Source: Bugulina stolonifera (Eukaryota; Bryozoa; Gymnolaemata; Cheilostomatida; Bugulidae). Taken from it: a stretch of DNA of 64,000 bases. Below, one piece after another: positions 40,501 through 49,992 of this stretch. The position numbers were made by a program, and so were the translations under genes. A model generated the notes under the pieces. That model saw nothing but the letters and a program-made list of their open reading frames with translations, made no database searches and had not been told where the DNA came from. How positions within the stretch are numbered: the stretch's first letter is position 1; each line of letters begins with the position of its first letter. The stretch is from assembly GCA_935421135.1 (NCBI GenBank), contig OW285188.1:24219233-24283232 (forward strand), written 5' to 3'.

Positions 40501-43500
40501 TACAGAGACCATCCTTCAGTCAGAGTATAGTCTACTCAAACAGCTGCTCAGTAGTAAGGTAAGTAACTGTGTACCCATGTAGTAGTAAGGTAAGTAACTG
40601 TGTACCCATGTAGTAGTAAGGTGAGTAACTGTATACCCATGTAGTAGTAAGGTAAGTAACTGTGTACCCATGTAGTAGTAAGGTAAGTAACTGTGTACCC
40701 ATGTAGTAGTAAGGTAAGTAACTGTGTACCCATGTAGTAGTAAGGTAAGTAACTGTGTACCCATGTAGTAGTAAGGTAAGTAACTGTGTACCCATGTAGT
40801 AGTAAGGTGAGTAACTGTGTACCCATGTAGTAGTAAGGTGAGTAGCTGTGTACCCATGTAGTAGTAAGGTGAGTAACTGTGTACCCATGTAGTAGTAAGG
40901 TAAGTAACTGTGTATGCTGCGTCACATTATGTCATACTATAAGTATACAATGTATATACTTGAAGGCTACCAACAGGTTCCAGTTGTCTTTAGACTACAT
41001 CAATACCTGCTTCCTTAGTGACTCTGACATAGCCTCATTTCTAGCTAGTAATGTATACAACTCACTGAATGTGTTGGCAGGACTGGACAGCAGTAAAACA
41101 GGTGTGTACCATGTACAATATCCTATTTTTCATCTAGAGGTTTTTTATTCATTATTTCTATCAACGGCTGATACTAATATGGCTTGAAGATGTTGATGTG
41201 GGTGAAGATGTTAAAGATTTGCAGTAGTACCAGACATAATGTATGGTTTTTCCTTATATTATTGCTATAATAGTCCTAGTATCATCATTTCCTGATACTA
41301 TGACTAGTATCGAAGTATGTGTCCAGCAATAAAATATTACTTGTTTGTTCTTCCAACTCAACATTTACATTCACACTCTGTGTAGTACCACTATGTTACT
41401 ACTGTTATACCACATGTAGTACCACTATGTTACTACTGTTGTACCGCATGTAGTACTTCTGTGTTACTACTGTTGTACCACATGTAGCACCACTATATTA
41501 CTACTGTTGTACCGCATGTAGTACCACTATATTACTACTGTTGTACCACATGTAGTACTTCTGTATTACTACTGCTGTACCGCATGTAGCACCACTATGT
41601 TACTACTGGAGTACCACTGTGTTATCACATGTATATCTCAATGTATGTGTACTGACAGAGATGATGGCCGAACAAATGTCAGCATCAGTAGAGGAGTGTA
41701 TGAAGGCAGGCAAGGAGTGTAAACAGCTGATTCAACTGTTCTCTGACCAGACAGTGTTTGGTCAGTCTCTACTGGAACAGGCTACCACCATGTGTATAGA
41801 TGAGCCTGATGTCAAGCTGAGTAAGTGATTAACTGACCATCACAATTTTAGTGTAGTATATCAGTCATATATTAGTAGTATATCAGTCATATATTAGTAG
41901 CATATCAGTCATATATTAGTAGTATATCAGTCATATATTAGTAGTATATCAGTCATATATTAGTAGCATATCAGTCATATATTAGTAGTATATCAGTCAT
42001 ATATTAGTAGTATCATCAGTACTATTAATACCAGCTGTACCAGTAGTACCAGCAGTACCAGCAGTACCAGTAGTACTAGTAATGATGTCTTATTGCAAAG
42101 CTAGTAGTACTAGTAATACCAAGAATACCAGTAGTACCAGTTGTACTAGTAGTACCAGTAGTACCAGCAGTACTAGTAATGATGTCTTATTGCAGAGCTA
42201 GTAGTACTAGTAATACCAGGAATACCAGTAGTACCAGTTGTACTAGTAGTACCAGCAGTGCCAGTAGTACTAGTAATGGTGTCTTATTGCAGAGCTAGTT
42301 GTCAAGGTCGAACTACTCATTCTATCCCATGATGCCTATACTTGTGCTTATGACATGGAAGGGATATCAGGTGTACTCAGAGCTTGTCGTACTTGTGCTA
42401 TACAGATGAATGAAGTGTCATACTATACACTTATGGTATGTTAAACGTGTGCATATTCTTATACACATGTACATGTAATATAATTTATATTACTTACTGT
42501 AGATACACATGCTCATGGACATGTAATATATATTACTTGATGTAGATACACATGCTCATGGACATGTAATATATATTACTTGCTGTAGATACACATGCTC
42601 ATGGACATGTAATAATATATTACTTGCTGTAGATACACATGCTCATGGACATGTAATAATATATTACTTGATGTAGATACACATGCTCATGGACATGTAA
42701 TATATATTACTTGCTGTAGATACACATGCTCATGGACATCGGCAGGTTTAGCGAGATGACCTATATATTTGATACTCTCAAACAGAATCATCAGTTTGAG
42801 CTGCTATTCAGGAAGGGCATGTCAAAGGTGAGTCCATTTTATATCATATCCTTACATTACGCACATTTACATGTACATGGTTTCATAATATGATATACAT
42901 GTACATTTACTGTATTGGTAGCGCTTTACACAAACATCTGTCTATATTGCTTCATCCTTATATCCATCTGTACGTGATCAAATGTAGATGTAGTAATAGT
43001 GCTTATAATTACAGGATAATAAACTCAAACTGGCTGTGTTGGACTATCTGAGAAGGTTTTGCCCTGGAGATAATGACATATACAGAGTTGTCTCCTCTCA
43101 CTTTGCTATGTATAGAGAGATAGCACAACTCCTCGAACAGTCAGCTCTCAAGAAGCTAAAGAATCTACGAATTGTGAACAATAAACAGTCTGGTAATGCT
43201 TGGTTTATAATGGTACAGTGTATACCCATACTTGTCATAATCTAGCGTAGTGGGTATTATGTGGCCAGGCTACATTACTTCTATGTAAGGTATTGAAACA
43301 TAATAACATGTGTAGGTCTATGTAAAGTTATGCTAGCACATGCACATACCTGCAGCTTTAGTCTGGTGATTGCAGCTCAGGAATTACCTGCACATGGTAA
43401 TATGTACAATGCATGCACATGTTGTCTACTGTGTGTTATACTCAGATGTGACTGCTTAACACATGGTAGGATTATACCCCATATTATTACACGTTTGTGG

Positions 43501-46500
43501 TATGGTATACTCTCTCTGTCTCTCTCACTATCTATAGTTTGTATGATGTTAGAACAGAAGGTCGTATTCAACTATTTAGCAATTAATCATTTTAGTTATA
43601 CATTTGCATACAATTATGACTATAGTGTACAGTGTGTATGTGAGTAATAGATGATCTTGTCAACTAGATATGCAGCAGGAATTTGTGACTCAGCTACCTG
43701 ACAGGTAGCCGCAAGTGCTTTCTGGTGACTGAAAATATCAATATATCACTATTCTGATGTCCACAGCACCTGTTCTCAGTGTCTATGGTGTGTGGGAATA
43801 TTGGTAAACTGGATGTTGTGTTGGTTCCTGCATGACACTAATACACAGTAAGGGACAGTGGAATTCTACCTGTACTCTTCCTGTATTCTACATGTAGTTT
43901 ATACTTTGCAGATCTGCTGTCTAGTAGTCTGTCTGATGTACAGAAGAATCTAACTGATGCTGCTGAGATATACATGGAGGTCTGTATCCTGTGCATACTG
44001 TAGTATGTAGTACTTAGTGTATACTGTAGTACGTAGTACTTAGTGTATACTGTAGTACGTAGTACTTAGTGTATACTGTAGTACGTAGTACTTAGTGTAT
44101 ACTGTAGTACGTAGTACTTAGTGTATACTGTAGTACGTAGTACTTAGTGTATACTGTAGTACGTAGTACTTAGTGTATACTGTAGTACGTAGTACTTAGT
44201 GTATACTGTAGTACGTAGTACTTAGTGTATGCTGTAGTACGTAGTACTTAGTGTATGCTGTAGTACGTAGTACTTAGTGTATGCTGTAGTACGTAGTACT
44301 TAGTGTATGCTGTAGTACGTAGTACTTAGTGTATGCTGTAGTACGTAGTACATAGTGTATGCTGTAGTACGTAGTACTTAGTGTATGCTGTAGTACGTAG
44401 TACTTAGTGTATGCTGTAGTACGTAGTACTTAGTGTATGCTGTAGTACGTAGTACTTAGTGTATGCTGTAGTACGTAGTACTTAGTGTATGCTGTAGTAC
44501 GTAGTACTTAGTGTATGCTGTAGTACGTAGTACTTAGTGTATGCTGTAGTACGTAGTACATAGTGTATGCTGTAGTACGTAGTACTTAGTGTATGCTGTA
44601 GTACGTAGTACTTAGTGTATGCTGTAGTACGTAGTACTTAGTGTATGCTGTAGTACGTAGTACTTAGTGTATGCTGTAGTACGTAGTACTTAGTGTATGC
44701 TGTAGTACGTAGTACTTAGTGTATGCTGTAGTACGTAGTACTTAGTGTATGCTGTAGTACGTAGTACTTAGTGTATGCTGTAGTACGTAGTACTTAGTGT
44801 ATGCTGTAGTACGTAGTACTTAGTGTATGCTGTAGTACGTAGTACTTAGTGTATGCTGTAGTACGTAGTACTTAGTGTATGCTGTAGTACGTAGTACTTA
44901 GTGTATGCTGTAGTACGTAGTACTTAGTGTATGCTGTAGTACGTAGTACTTAGTGTATGCTGTAGTACGTAGTACTTAGTGTATGCTGTAGTACGTAGTA
45001 CTTAGTGTATACTGTAGTACGTAGTACTTAGTGTATGCTGTAGTACGTAGTATTTAGTGTATACCGTAGTACGTAGTACTTGGTGTATACTGTAGTACGT
45101 AGTACTTAGTGTATACTGTAGTACGTAGTACTTAGTGTATGCTGTAGTATGTAGTACTTAGGGTATGCTGTAGTACGTAGTACTTAGTGTATGCTGTAGT
45201 ATGCAGTATTAAGTAGTATTAATCAGGTTGGAGGAAGTGAAGCCATACTAGTTATGGTGTAATATCACATCTTGTACAGCACACGTTAACTATGTCACTA
45301 TTATACAATGGCACTAATATTTATAGACAAATATACATGACTTGAATGCTACTAAATGGGCTAGAAAATGCACATCGCAGAAGCAATCAACTCTAGTTCA
45401 ATGTTATTGTTATCCCCATAACATATACATGTAGGCAAAGGTGTTTCATATCAGAGTAACTCCTAAGATACGAGCTGCTAGTCACCCAGTCCCTCTTCTC
45501 TCACCCTTGTAATACCTTTACCCTTGTAATACCCTTACCCTTGTAATACCCTTACCCTTGTAATACCCTTACCCTTTTATTCTGTTTGTTCCAAATTTAC
45601 AAAGTGTGCTGGTAGATTAGAACAACTTGTACTGTGCTACTTCTAATACATTTCATTTACTATATACATGACTGTATATTACACCAAGTTGTTGCTAGGT
45701 AACTGATGTAAACAATAACATTTATGTTCCAACTAGTTATTATGAACCTAATGCTCCATATTCATGTTTGATGTAATCTGAAAATGTTACAATACTCCTA
45801 AATTTGGGCTGAATTGTTTGAATAATTACTCGCTTGGTTCATTAAAATTCCGGGAATATTGCCAGATCATTTTTGAATGATAATTATTTTGTATCACCAC
45901 AACTATTATATATATTTTCATAGCTAGGTATACAATGCGCTGTGTATGGTAAATGAAATCATGATTTAGTAGTACACTAGGTGTGACATGCCATGCACCT
46001 GCAGGGGATTATTACTACTGAGAAGTACATAATATACTGGAGACTTGTTGTTGTTAGTAGAATAGTAGGTGTTAGAAAGTTTACTCCATATTATGATTAG
46101 TTTATGTTGTATCCAATGGTGTGGAACAGTGATAACTAGACTGGCACTGCCAGGAGCACATCTTGTTTGTCATCTCTCATATATTCCCATATGATTACAG
46201 GGACAGTGTCTGAGACATGCCCAGAATTGTGTGAAACAAGCCAGGCTTGTCTTTCTCCAGAACTCTCTCCTCTCCTCTGGTGTACAGGTGGTGAACCTGG
46301 AGCCTGGTGACGTCAAGTCATTACTGGAGACCCACGACAAGTTCTATGAGGTAGTACATGTACCACAGTCCACAGCAGCCTCTTGTTGTAGTATACCCAT
46401 GATATACTGTGTTGCTGTGCATGTACTATAGAGTGCTGAACTATGCAAACTGTGTGTGATTACATCACTCCTAGTTCCTAGTAGTTGATCAGTTGACCCT

Positions 46501-47564
46501 ATTTCTAGTGCTTGTATACATTTTTCTCAATATTATTTAAATATTTGAATTATTTAAACTTCCTTAACATTAATCACAGTGTAATACTTTGTGTAACATA
46601 GTGCAATAATGTAATTTATGGAATTGTGTCATATATTGGCCTATATTTGACAGTATGTTACATTGTTTATGTTCTTATAATTTACCATTCATCTAATAAA
46701 CGTACTCTTTGTTGGCTTGCCTCTTATGACAATATATGTGTAACTTAAACTGTAATGTTTTGTGAGACATTACACACTTTATATTTTTATTATATATATG
46801 ATTTTCACCATAAATATATTACATCATATCGTATTATATTATATCATATCGTATTAAATTATATCATATCGTATTATATTATATCGTATTATATCATATC
46901 GTATTATATTATATCATATCATATTGATCATATCGTATTATATATATTGTATCATAATTATCATCTTGTATCATATCGTATTATATTATATCATATATTA
47001 TATTATACTGTCCCACAGGTGTTCACGGTATCTGATGCCTACAACAAGAGCTACTGGGCCGCCTCCATCTGTAACAATGTGCTGATTAAAGGGGACTTGA
47101 AGTTTCTCAGTGACTTCAAGAAATCTCTCGTTCTCTCCAGCTCTCTCATAACAGAGATTGTGCAGAGGTCAGTGTGTGGTAGCTATATAAATGGTAGTCT
47201 AGAGGTCACTGTATAGTAATGTCGAGCTACATGTATATGAATGGTGATGTAGAGATCGTTGTATGGTAATGTAAAGTTATATGAATGGTAGAATATAGGA
47301 GTCTGTCATCTACTTATTGTTACATATACCGTACGCTGTTGTTTACACCTCGCCATACATCATAATTGCTGCAGGTTCCAGCTGAGAACTGACGTCACGC
47401 GCACCCCACAGATTAACTCTAATCTGAAGAAACTCCTGTCCTACTGCAAGGATGTAATAGTGAGATATAAACTGGCTCACGGACTCCAACTGTCAGATGT
47501 GACCAAAGAACTGCTGACAGCTGACAATGGAATGCTAGGGGCCGCTATTAGAGACAGGATGTAG
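19535..47564 (+). CDS. SPG11: Spatacsin (SPG11), 48 coding exons
   Basis: Exons: 19535-19764, 20270-20451, 20631-20834, 21056-21164, 21271-21398, 21688-21791, 22333-22460, 22622-22739, 22852-23002, 23250-23408, 23748-23898, 24053-24170, 24439-24618, 24900-25096, 25352-25542, 25924-26152, 27227-27409, 27615-27724, 27870-28009, 28359-28490, 28659-28713, 28896-29070, 29299-29507, 29653-29761, 30171-30330, 30674-30851, 30962-31078, 31246-31397, 31641-31838, 32043-32147, 32231-32429, 37494-37702, 38362-38499, 38882-39040, 39253-39408, 39565-39684, 39830-39968, 40215-40357, 40484-40558, 40966-41101, 41659-41820, 42293-42435, 42720-42827, 43015-43192, 43912-43979, 46201-46350, 47019-47167, 47375-47564. 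Total 7224 nt, 2407 aa, in phase at all junctions. The length and the order of matching segments follow human spatacsin: a propeller-like N terminus (QLYCYNLDLYFQANP), a helical middle (LTFLYYLKQARPSFAF) and the conserved Spatacsin_C end (IGRFSEMTYIFDTLKQNHQF, LIKGDLKFLSDFKKSL, LKKLLSYCKDV). With spastizin (SPG15) and AP-5 it supports lysosome reformation from autolysosomes. Least certain joints: the weak donor after exon 3 and the non-canonical AAG acceptors of exons 10, 16 and 40. Confidence 0.93.
21995..22318. repeat. Tandem array of tgtatgtac/tgtagtgtac units (SPG11 intron 6)
   Basis: About 320 bp of interleaved 9-bp (tgtatgtac) and 10-bp (tgtagtgtac) units. The array ends about 14 bp before the acceptor of SPG11 exon 7 at 22333. 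ORFs on the minus strand (for example 21937-22272) are by-products of the repeat. Confidence 0.9.
26249..27169. mobile_element. Non-autonomous hAT-type element rich in CAAGTC (SPG11 intron 16)
   Basis: The element itself spans 26257-27161 (905 bp). Terminal inverted repeats of 18 bp, CAGAGTTGGGTCCAAGTC against CAGAGCTGGGTCCAAGTC, differ at one base. The 8-bp target duplication GCACTTTC flanks it at 26249-26256 and 27162-27169. Both ends carry dense CAAGT/GACTTG words over 100-170 bp. There is no transposase. The 8-bp TSD and CAGAG start fit hAT. It lies wholly inside an intron and leaves the splice sites intact. Confidence 0.88.
28892..28899 (+). promoter_or_regulatory. SPG11: NAGNAG tandem splice acceptor of SPG11 exon 22
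   Basis: The acceptor reads ATAGCAG. Splicing after the first AG gives ...D-A-A-P-S...; after the second it gives ...D-A-P-S..., losing one alanine without changing frame. The exon coordinates given for SPG11 use the first. Confidence 0.6.
30311..30518 (+). repeat. SPG11: 50-bp tandem repeat carrying the exon-25 splice donor (4 donors)
   Basis: The end of SPG11 exon 25 (ATGAACCCCACCAG) and its donor GTATGTGTG recur with the downstream intron at 50-bp spacing. Donors lie at 30331, 30381, 30431 and 30481, the last after CACTAG. Only the first keeps the frame; use of later donors adds a TAA within 27 nt. Confidence 0.9.
32490..37493. repeat. 5-kb minisatellite, 36-bp unit with 41-bp variants and higher-order structure
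   Basis: About 139 head-to-tail copies of a 36-bp unit (core tgcatgtagatagcaggctg, then tgtgtagtac). Variants include caatgtata/cagtgtgta, gcgtgtag, gatggctgg and a 5-bp insertion gattttatagc. The insertion variant occurs at 33259, 33300, 33989, 34030, 34431, 36488, 36529, 36930, 36971, 37228 and 37269. Blocks between these marks repeat nearly exactly (for example a 730-bp block ending at 33300 and 34030; a 401-bp block starting at 34030 and 36529). As 36 is divisible by 3, ORFs of up to 816 codons arise on both strands and are not genes. The array fills SPG11 intron 31 and runs into the acceptor of exon 32 at 37493. Confidence 0.96.
37727..38095. repeat. AT-rich ~36-bp tandem repeat (SPG11 intron 32)
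   Basis: About ten diverged copies of a unit containing gtagtatattactatgtag and taaacataatatata. It begins about 25 bp after the donor of exon 32. Confidence 0.85.
38620..38770 (+). mobile_element. tRNA-derived SINE fragment (SPG11 intron 33)
   Basis: The sequence has a Pol III A box (TGGCCTAGTGGTTAGA, about 38636-38651) and a B box (AGGTTCGTAAG, about 38677-38687) at tRNA spacing, with a tRNA-Glu/Asp-like 5' half. It is followed by ttaggaagggcatccaac, a body motif seen in tRNA SINEs of several animal groups. I see no clear poly(A) or simple-repeat tail. The SINE type is inferred. Confidence 0.65.
40528..40918 (+). repeat. SPG11: 31-bp tandem array of 5' splice sites (12 donors) at SPG11 exon 39
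   Basis: SPG11 exon 39 ends AGTAGTAAG before GTAAGT at 40559. The unit (gtaagtaactgtgtacccat plus gtagtagtaag, 31 bp) is repeated 11 times, so consensus donors AAG|GTRAGT stand at 40559, 40590, 40621, 40652, 40683, 40714, 40745, 40776, 40807, 40838, 40869 and 40900. Copies are nearly identical; four read GTGAGT. Only the first donor gives an open frame, since each unit carries an in-frame TAG after the first donor. Minus-strand ORFs here (40516-40925) are by-products. Confidence 0.95.
41385..41620. repeat. ~30-bp tandem repeat (SPG11 intron 40)
   Basis: About seven units of the type gtagtaccactatgttactac followed by tgttgtacca/gcat. The array ends about 40 bp upstream of the acceptor of exon 41 (41659). 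Confidence 0.85.
41855..42011. repeat. 22-bp tandem repeat (SPG11 intron 41, first part)
   Basis: Seven copies of tatatcagtcatatattagtag with single-base changes. It starts about 35 bp after the donor of exon 41. Confidence 0.88.
42012..42300 (+). repeat. SPG11: agtacc-rich repeat with three copies of the exon-42 acceptor
   Basis: A trinucleotide/hexanucleotide background (agtaccagtagtacc) contains three copies of aatgatgtcttattgcagagctag, spaced 97-98 bp. The first is mutated (ttgcaaagc), the second is an intact decoy acceptor (AG at 42194-42195), and the third, AG at 42291-42292, is the true acceptor of SPG11 exon 42. The decoy would shift the frame (97 nt). Confidence 0.88.
42483..42739 (+). 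repeat. SPG11: 43-44-bp tandem repeat carrying the exon-43 acceptor plus 20 exon bases (6 copies)
   Basis: The word tgtag|ATACACATGCTCATGGACAT stands with its AG just before 42503, 42546, 42589, 42633, 42677 and 42720. The last is the true start of SPG11 exon 43 (continuing CGGCAGGTTTAGC). Between copies lies gtaatatatattacttg. An upstream acceptor would read into a TAA in frame 21 nt later, so only the last is productive. Confidence 0.93.
43990..45215. repeat. 26-bp minisatellite, about 47 copies (SPG11 intron 45)
   Basis: Very homogeneous units of 26 bp (tagtacgtagtacttagtgt plus atgctg or atactg). The array starts about 12 bp inside the intron, directly after the donor GTCTGT of exon 45 (43979/43980). 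atactg units form the left and right ends and atgctg units the centre, suggesting expansion from within. The palindromic GTAC/TACGTA words could fold. Confidence 0.95.
45500..45576. repeat. Short ~17-bp tandem repeat (cccttgtaatac)
   Basis: Four to five copies of acccttgtaatacccttacc-type units in SPG11 intron 45, downstream of the 26-bp array. The remainder of this intron up to 46200 is AT-rich with no coding signal. Confidence 0.8.
46803..47000. repeat. AT-rich repeat (atatcatatcgtatt) before the exon-47 acceptor
   Basis: Irregular units of atatcatatcgtattatatt over about 200 bp, ending about 20 bp upstream of the acceptor of SPG11 exon 47 (47019). Plus-strand ORF 46755-47216 is a by-product fused to the exon. 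Confidence 0.85.
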
Positions 47565-49992
47565 TAGAGCTCATTGAGATGGATTATATAAATATGCAAG
47601 TATGTGTGAGACCTCAGTGTTACTGCAGTTAGTCATGCTACACTCATGGATTAAAATCCTTTACATCTTAATTTACATTATGAGTTATCACCATTTGATT
47701 GGTGAATCCCAGATTGCTACATTCCTAGTCAGCACCCTAATACGTTACTCCTATAACAATCATGTGGAAATATTACATAATAAGTTATCATATAATACAA
47801 TGCTGATTGATTGAGAATTAAGTACACATTGCTCCTATGATATTAAATATTACTGTTTATATTAGCAATTATATTACCAATATTGCATTTAGTTATAACA
47901 CCAGTTATACATGAAGTAGGTAAAAGCCTTATCTAGAAAATTTATGCAAAGGTTGGGATAACTTATCTATAATACATTTCTTTATCACCTGTGTTTCCAA
48001 GTTATTTATAGCAAACAAATATAGCATCTATTATTCCACTTGCATCACATCATGTAGTATATAACTCATGTATGTATGTCACCAGATTTTCAATTTATAT
48101 TTATACTAATTATTCTTATATTTAATATTATTTTTATTTATAGCCTTGTGATTTGCTCAGTCATATTTCCCTATGCTCATTACTAATTTATCAGAGTATA
48201 ATTATACTTTTAAATATGCATTAACTTCTGGTTCAATAAAATGTGAATGTGATTAATAAGCTATTAGTAATTAGTGTTTTAACTAACTACTAAACACCCA
48301 GAGCAATCGGATTGTTGTGACTGTCACTAAAGGCAAACACAGGACATACTCTTTGACTCATGACACTGATTCACATGTACTACCCAGACTAACCAAAATA
48401 TAAGAGATATCTCAACTCATGTTTTATGACAAACTATATCTATATTACACCATGTCTGACTGATACAATGTGTACTTGTTGTGAGCTACTAACCTGACTG
48501 ATGTCTAAACATGGGGTGTTATTTTGTAATTAATGACTGGTTTCATTCTTTCAGACTTTTAGTCATCATGCCAGCGTTTATACTGTCAGTTCCTGCTTGA
48601 ATTAATAACAGTGTTGTTAACAGGAGGAAGTGGCCATGTAAGATATTTATTATAGTTTGAATCATATTTATATACCAGTATCAGGAAACTACCCTCTGAC
48701 CATGCAACTGGTGGTTGGTGACATTATTTTGTGTAGACTGTTCAATCCACAAACTTAAAATAAATATTCAATACTATGATGACCCTTTTGATGCTGAAGC
48801 TTTTATTATATTGAACAATATAATACTCATAGTAATATAGTATAGGCCAAATAATATCATAATAATATGCCATGAGAGCTCTAGTACCCACCACTACTCT
48901 TGAACCCTACAACCCTAGACTGTGCTTAGTATATTGAAGTACCTGCATTTTTATAATAATATTATTAGTCCACACTACTTCAGTATTAGAACATTATAAC
49001 ATAAAATATCATAGAGAATAAATATACATGTATAAGCAGTATATACTGGTACAAGTAGCTGATAGTGCGATGCTTACTATTGTAATTCATTTACTAGGTT
49101 TCATTAAGAGTTGTCAACCCTCACAACATGCATGTTGTGACATTGTACAGCAAATAATTATAGGCCTGCTCTGTTCTTGGTGAAGTACTCTATAGTTTTG
49201 GGTGTACAAATTGGACCTATAAAAGTTGCAAACTGTAAAATGTACCAGTTGCCCAATATATCTATTTTGTACAAGGGGAAGTTCTACCAAGTACACAGGT
49301 GCAAGGTACACTCTAATCCTGATCAACAGACAGAATAGAGAACACATACAATTGATGAGTGTGTGTAGGCAATATTGATATACCAATAGAGAGCATTTTA
49401 CTGCCAAAAGAATGAATAGTTGAATACAGAGTATTTATATGTGGTGTGAATGTGAACTGACTTGGGTGCTCCTATATCAAAGGAATTGAGTTTGTTTTTG
49501 AATTCCAACGCTAATAATGTAGGTATGTACTTGTAGCTGCCGGTAGTATTATGCTTTATGCTAAATGCTATATTATGCTATATGCTATATTACATATAAT
49601 GACTGTTTGTGATTTATAATGTACAATGTATTACTTTGTCTAATAATGATGTCAATGTTATCTCTCTCTCTCTCTCTCTACCATCAACTGTGTAAAACTT
49701 TTGAACCATTCATCAAAATGTGACAGGGATCAGTGGCATTGTGCATTCTTTATTTGAGTATAATTATAATCAACACCCTTGTGAAAGTCACATGACTAAC
49801 TGAAGCACCGCCTCATATTTGAGGAGTCCCTCCCTGACTGTAACTCAATGAGGCATTGTACGAGTGCTATTCAACCCTGAGAGTCTTTTCCGTGAGCATC
49901 TACTGGGGTGCTATTGCTAGTAGACGAGTGTACTCGCTCATAAAGTGCTTCATAAGCGTGTTGTGTACCCTGTAAGGGGTTGACTTGGCATA
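47565..49992. other. Intergenic region between SPG11 and the MAP3K gene
   Basis: 2.4 kb, AT-rich. It holds a candidate SPG11 polyadenylation signal (AATAAA 48235-48240), a short (TC)n run near 49661-49679 and, close to the right end, the presumed promoter/5' UTR of the MAP3K gene. I see no further gene; ORFs here (for example 49114-49407 minus) have no recognisable product. Confidence 0.6.
48235..48240 (+). terminator. Candidate SPG11 polyadenylation signal
   Basis: AATAAA in gttcaataaaatgtg, 670 bp after the SPG11 stop. It is the first canonical hexamer I see downstream; ATTAAA variants occur earlier (about 47843). Confidence 0.4.

Noticed and set aside
40516..40925. Minus-strand ORFs of 113-125 codons with a repeated GTQLLTLLLHGY motif
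   Set aside because: By-products of the 31-bp repeat; no start context, no family.
10..47564. A lysosomal gene cluster (ARL8 and SPG11)
   Set aside because: The two genes are separated by two unrelated genes and face different ways; nearness within 20 kb is weak evidence for functional clustering.
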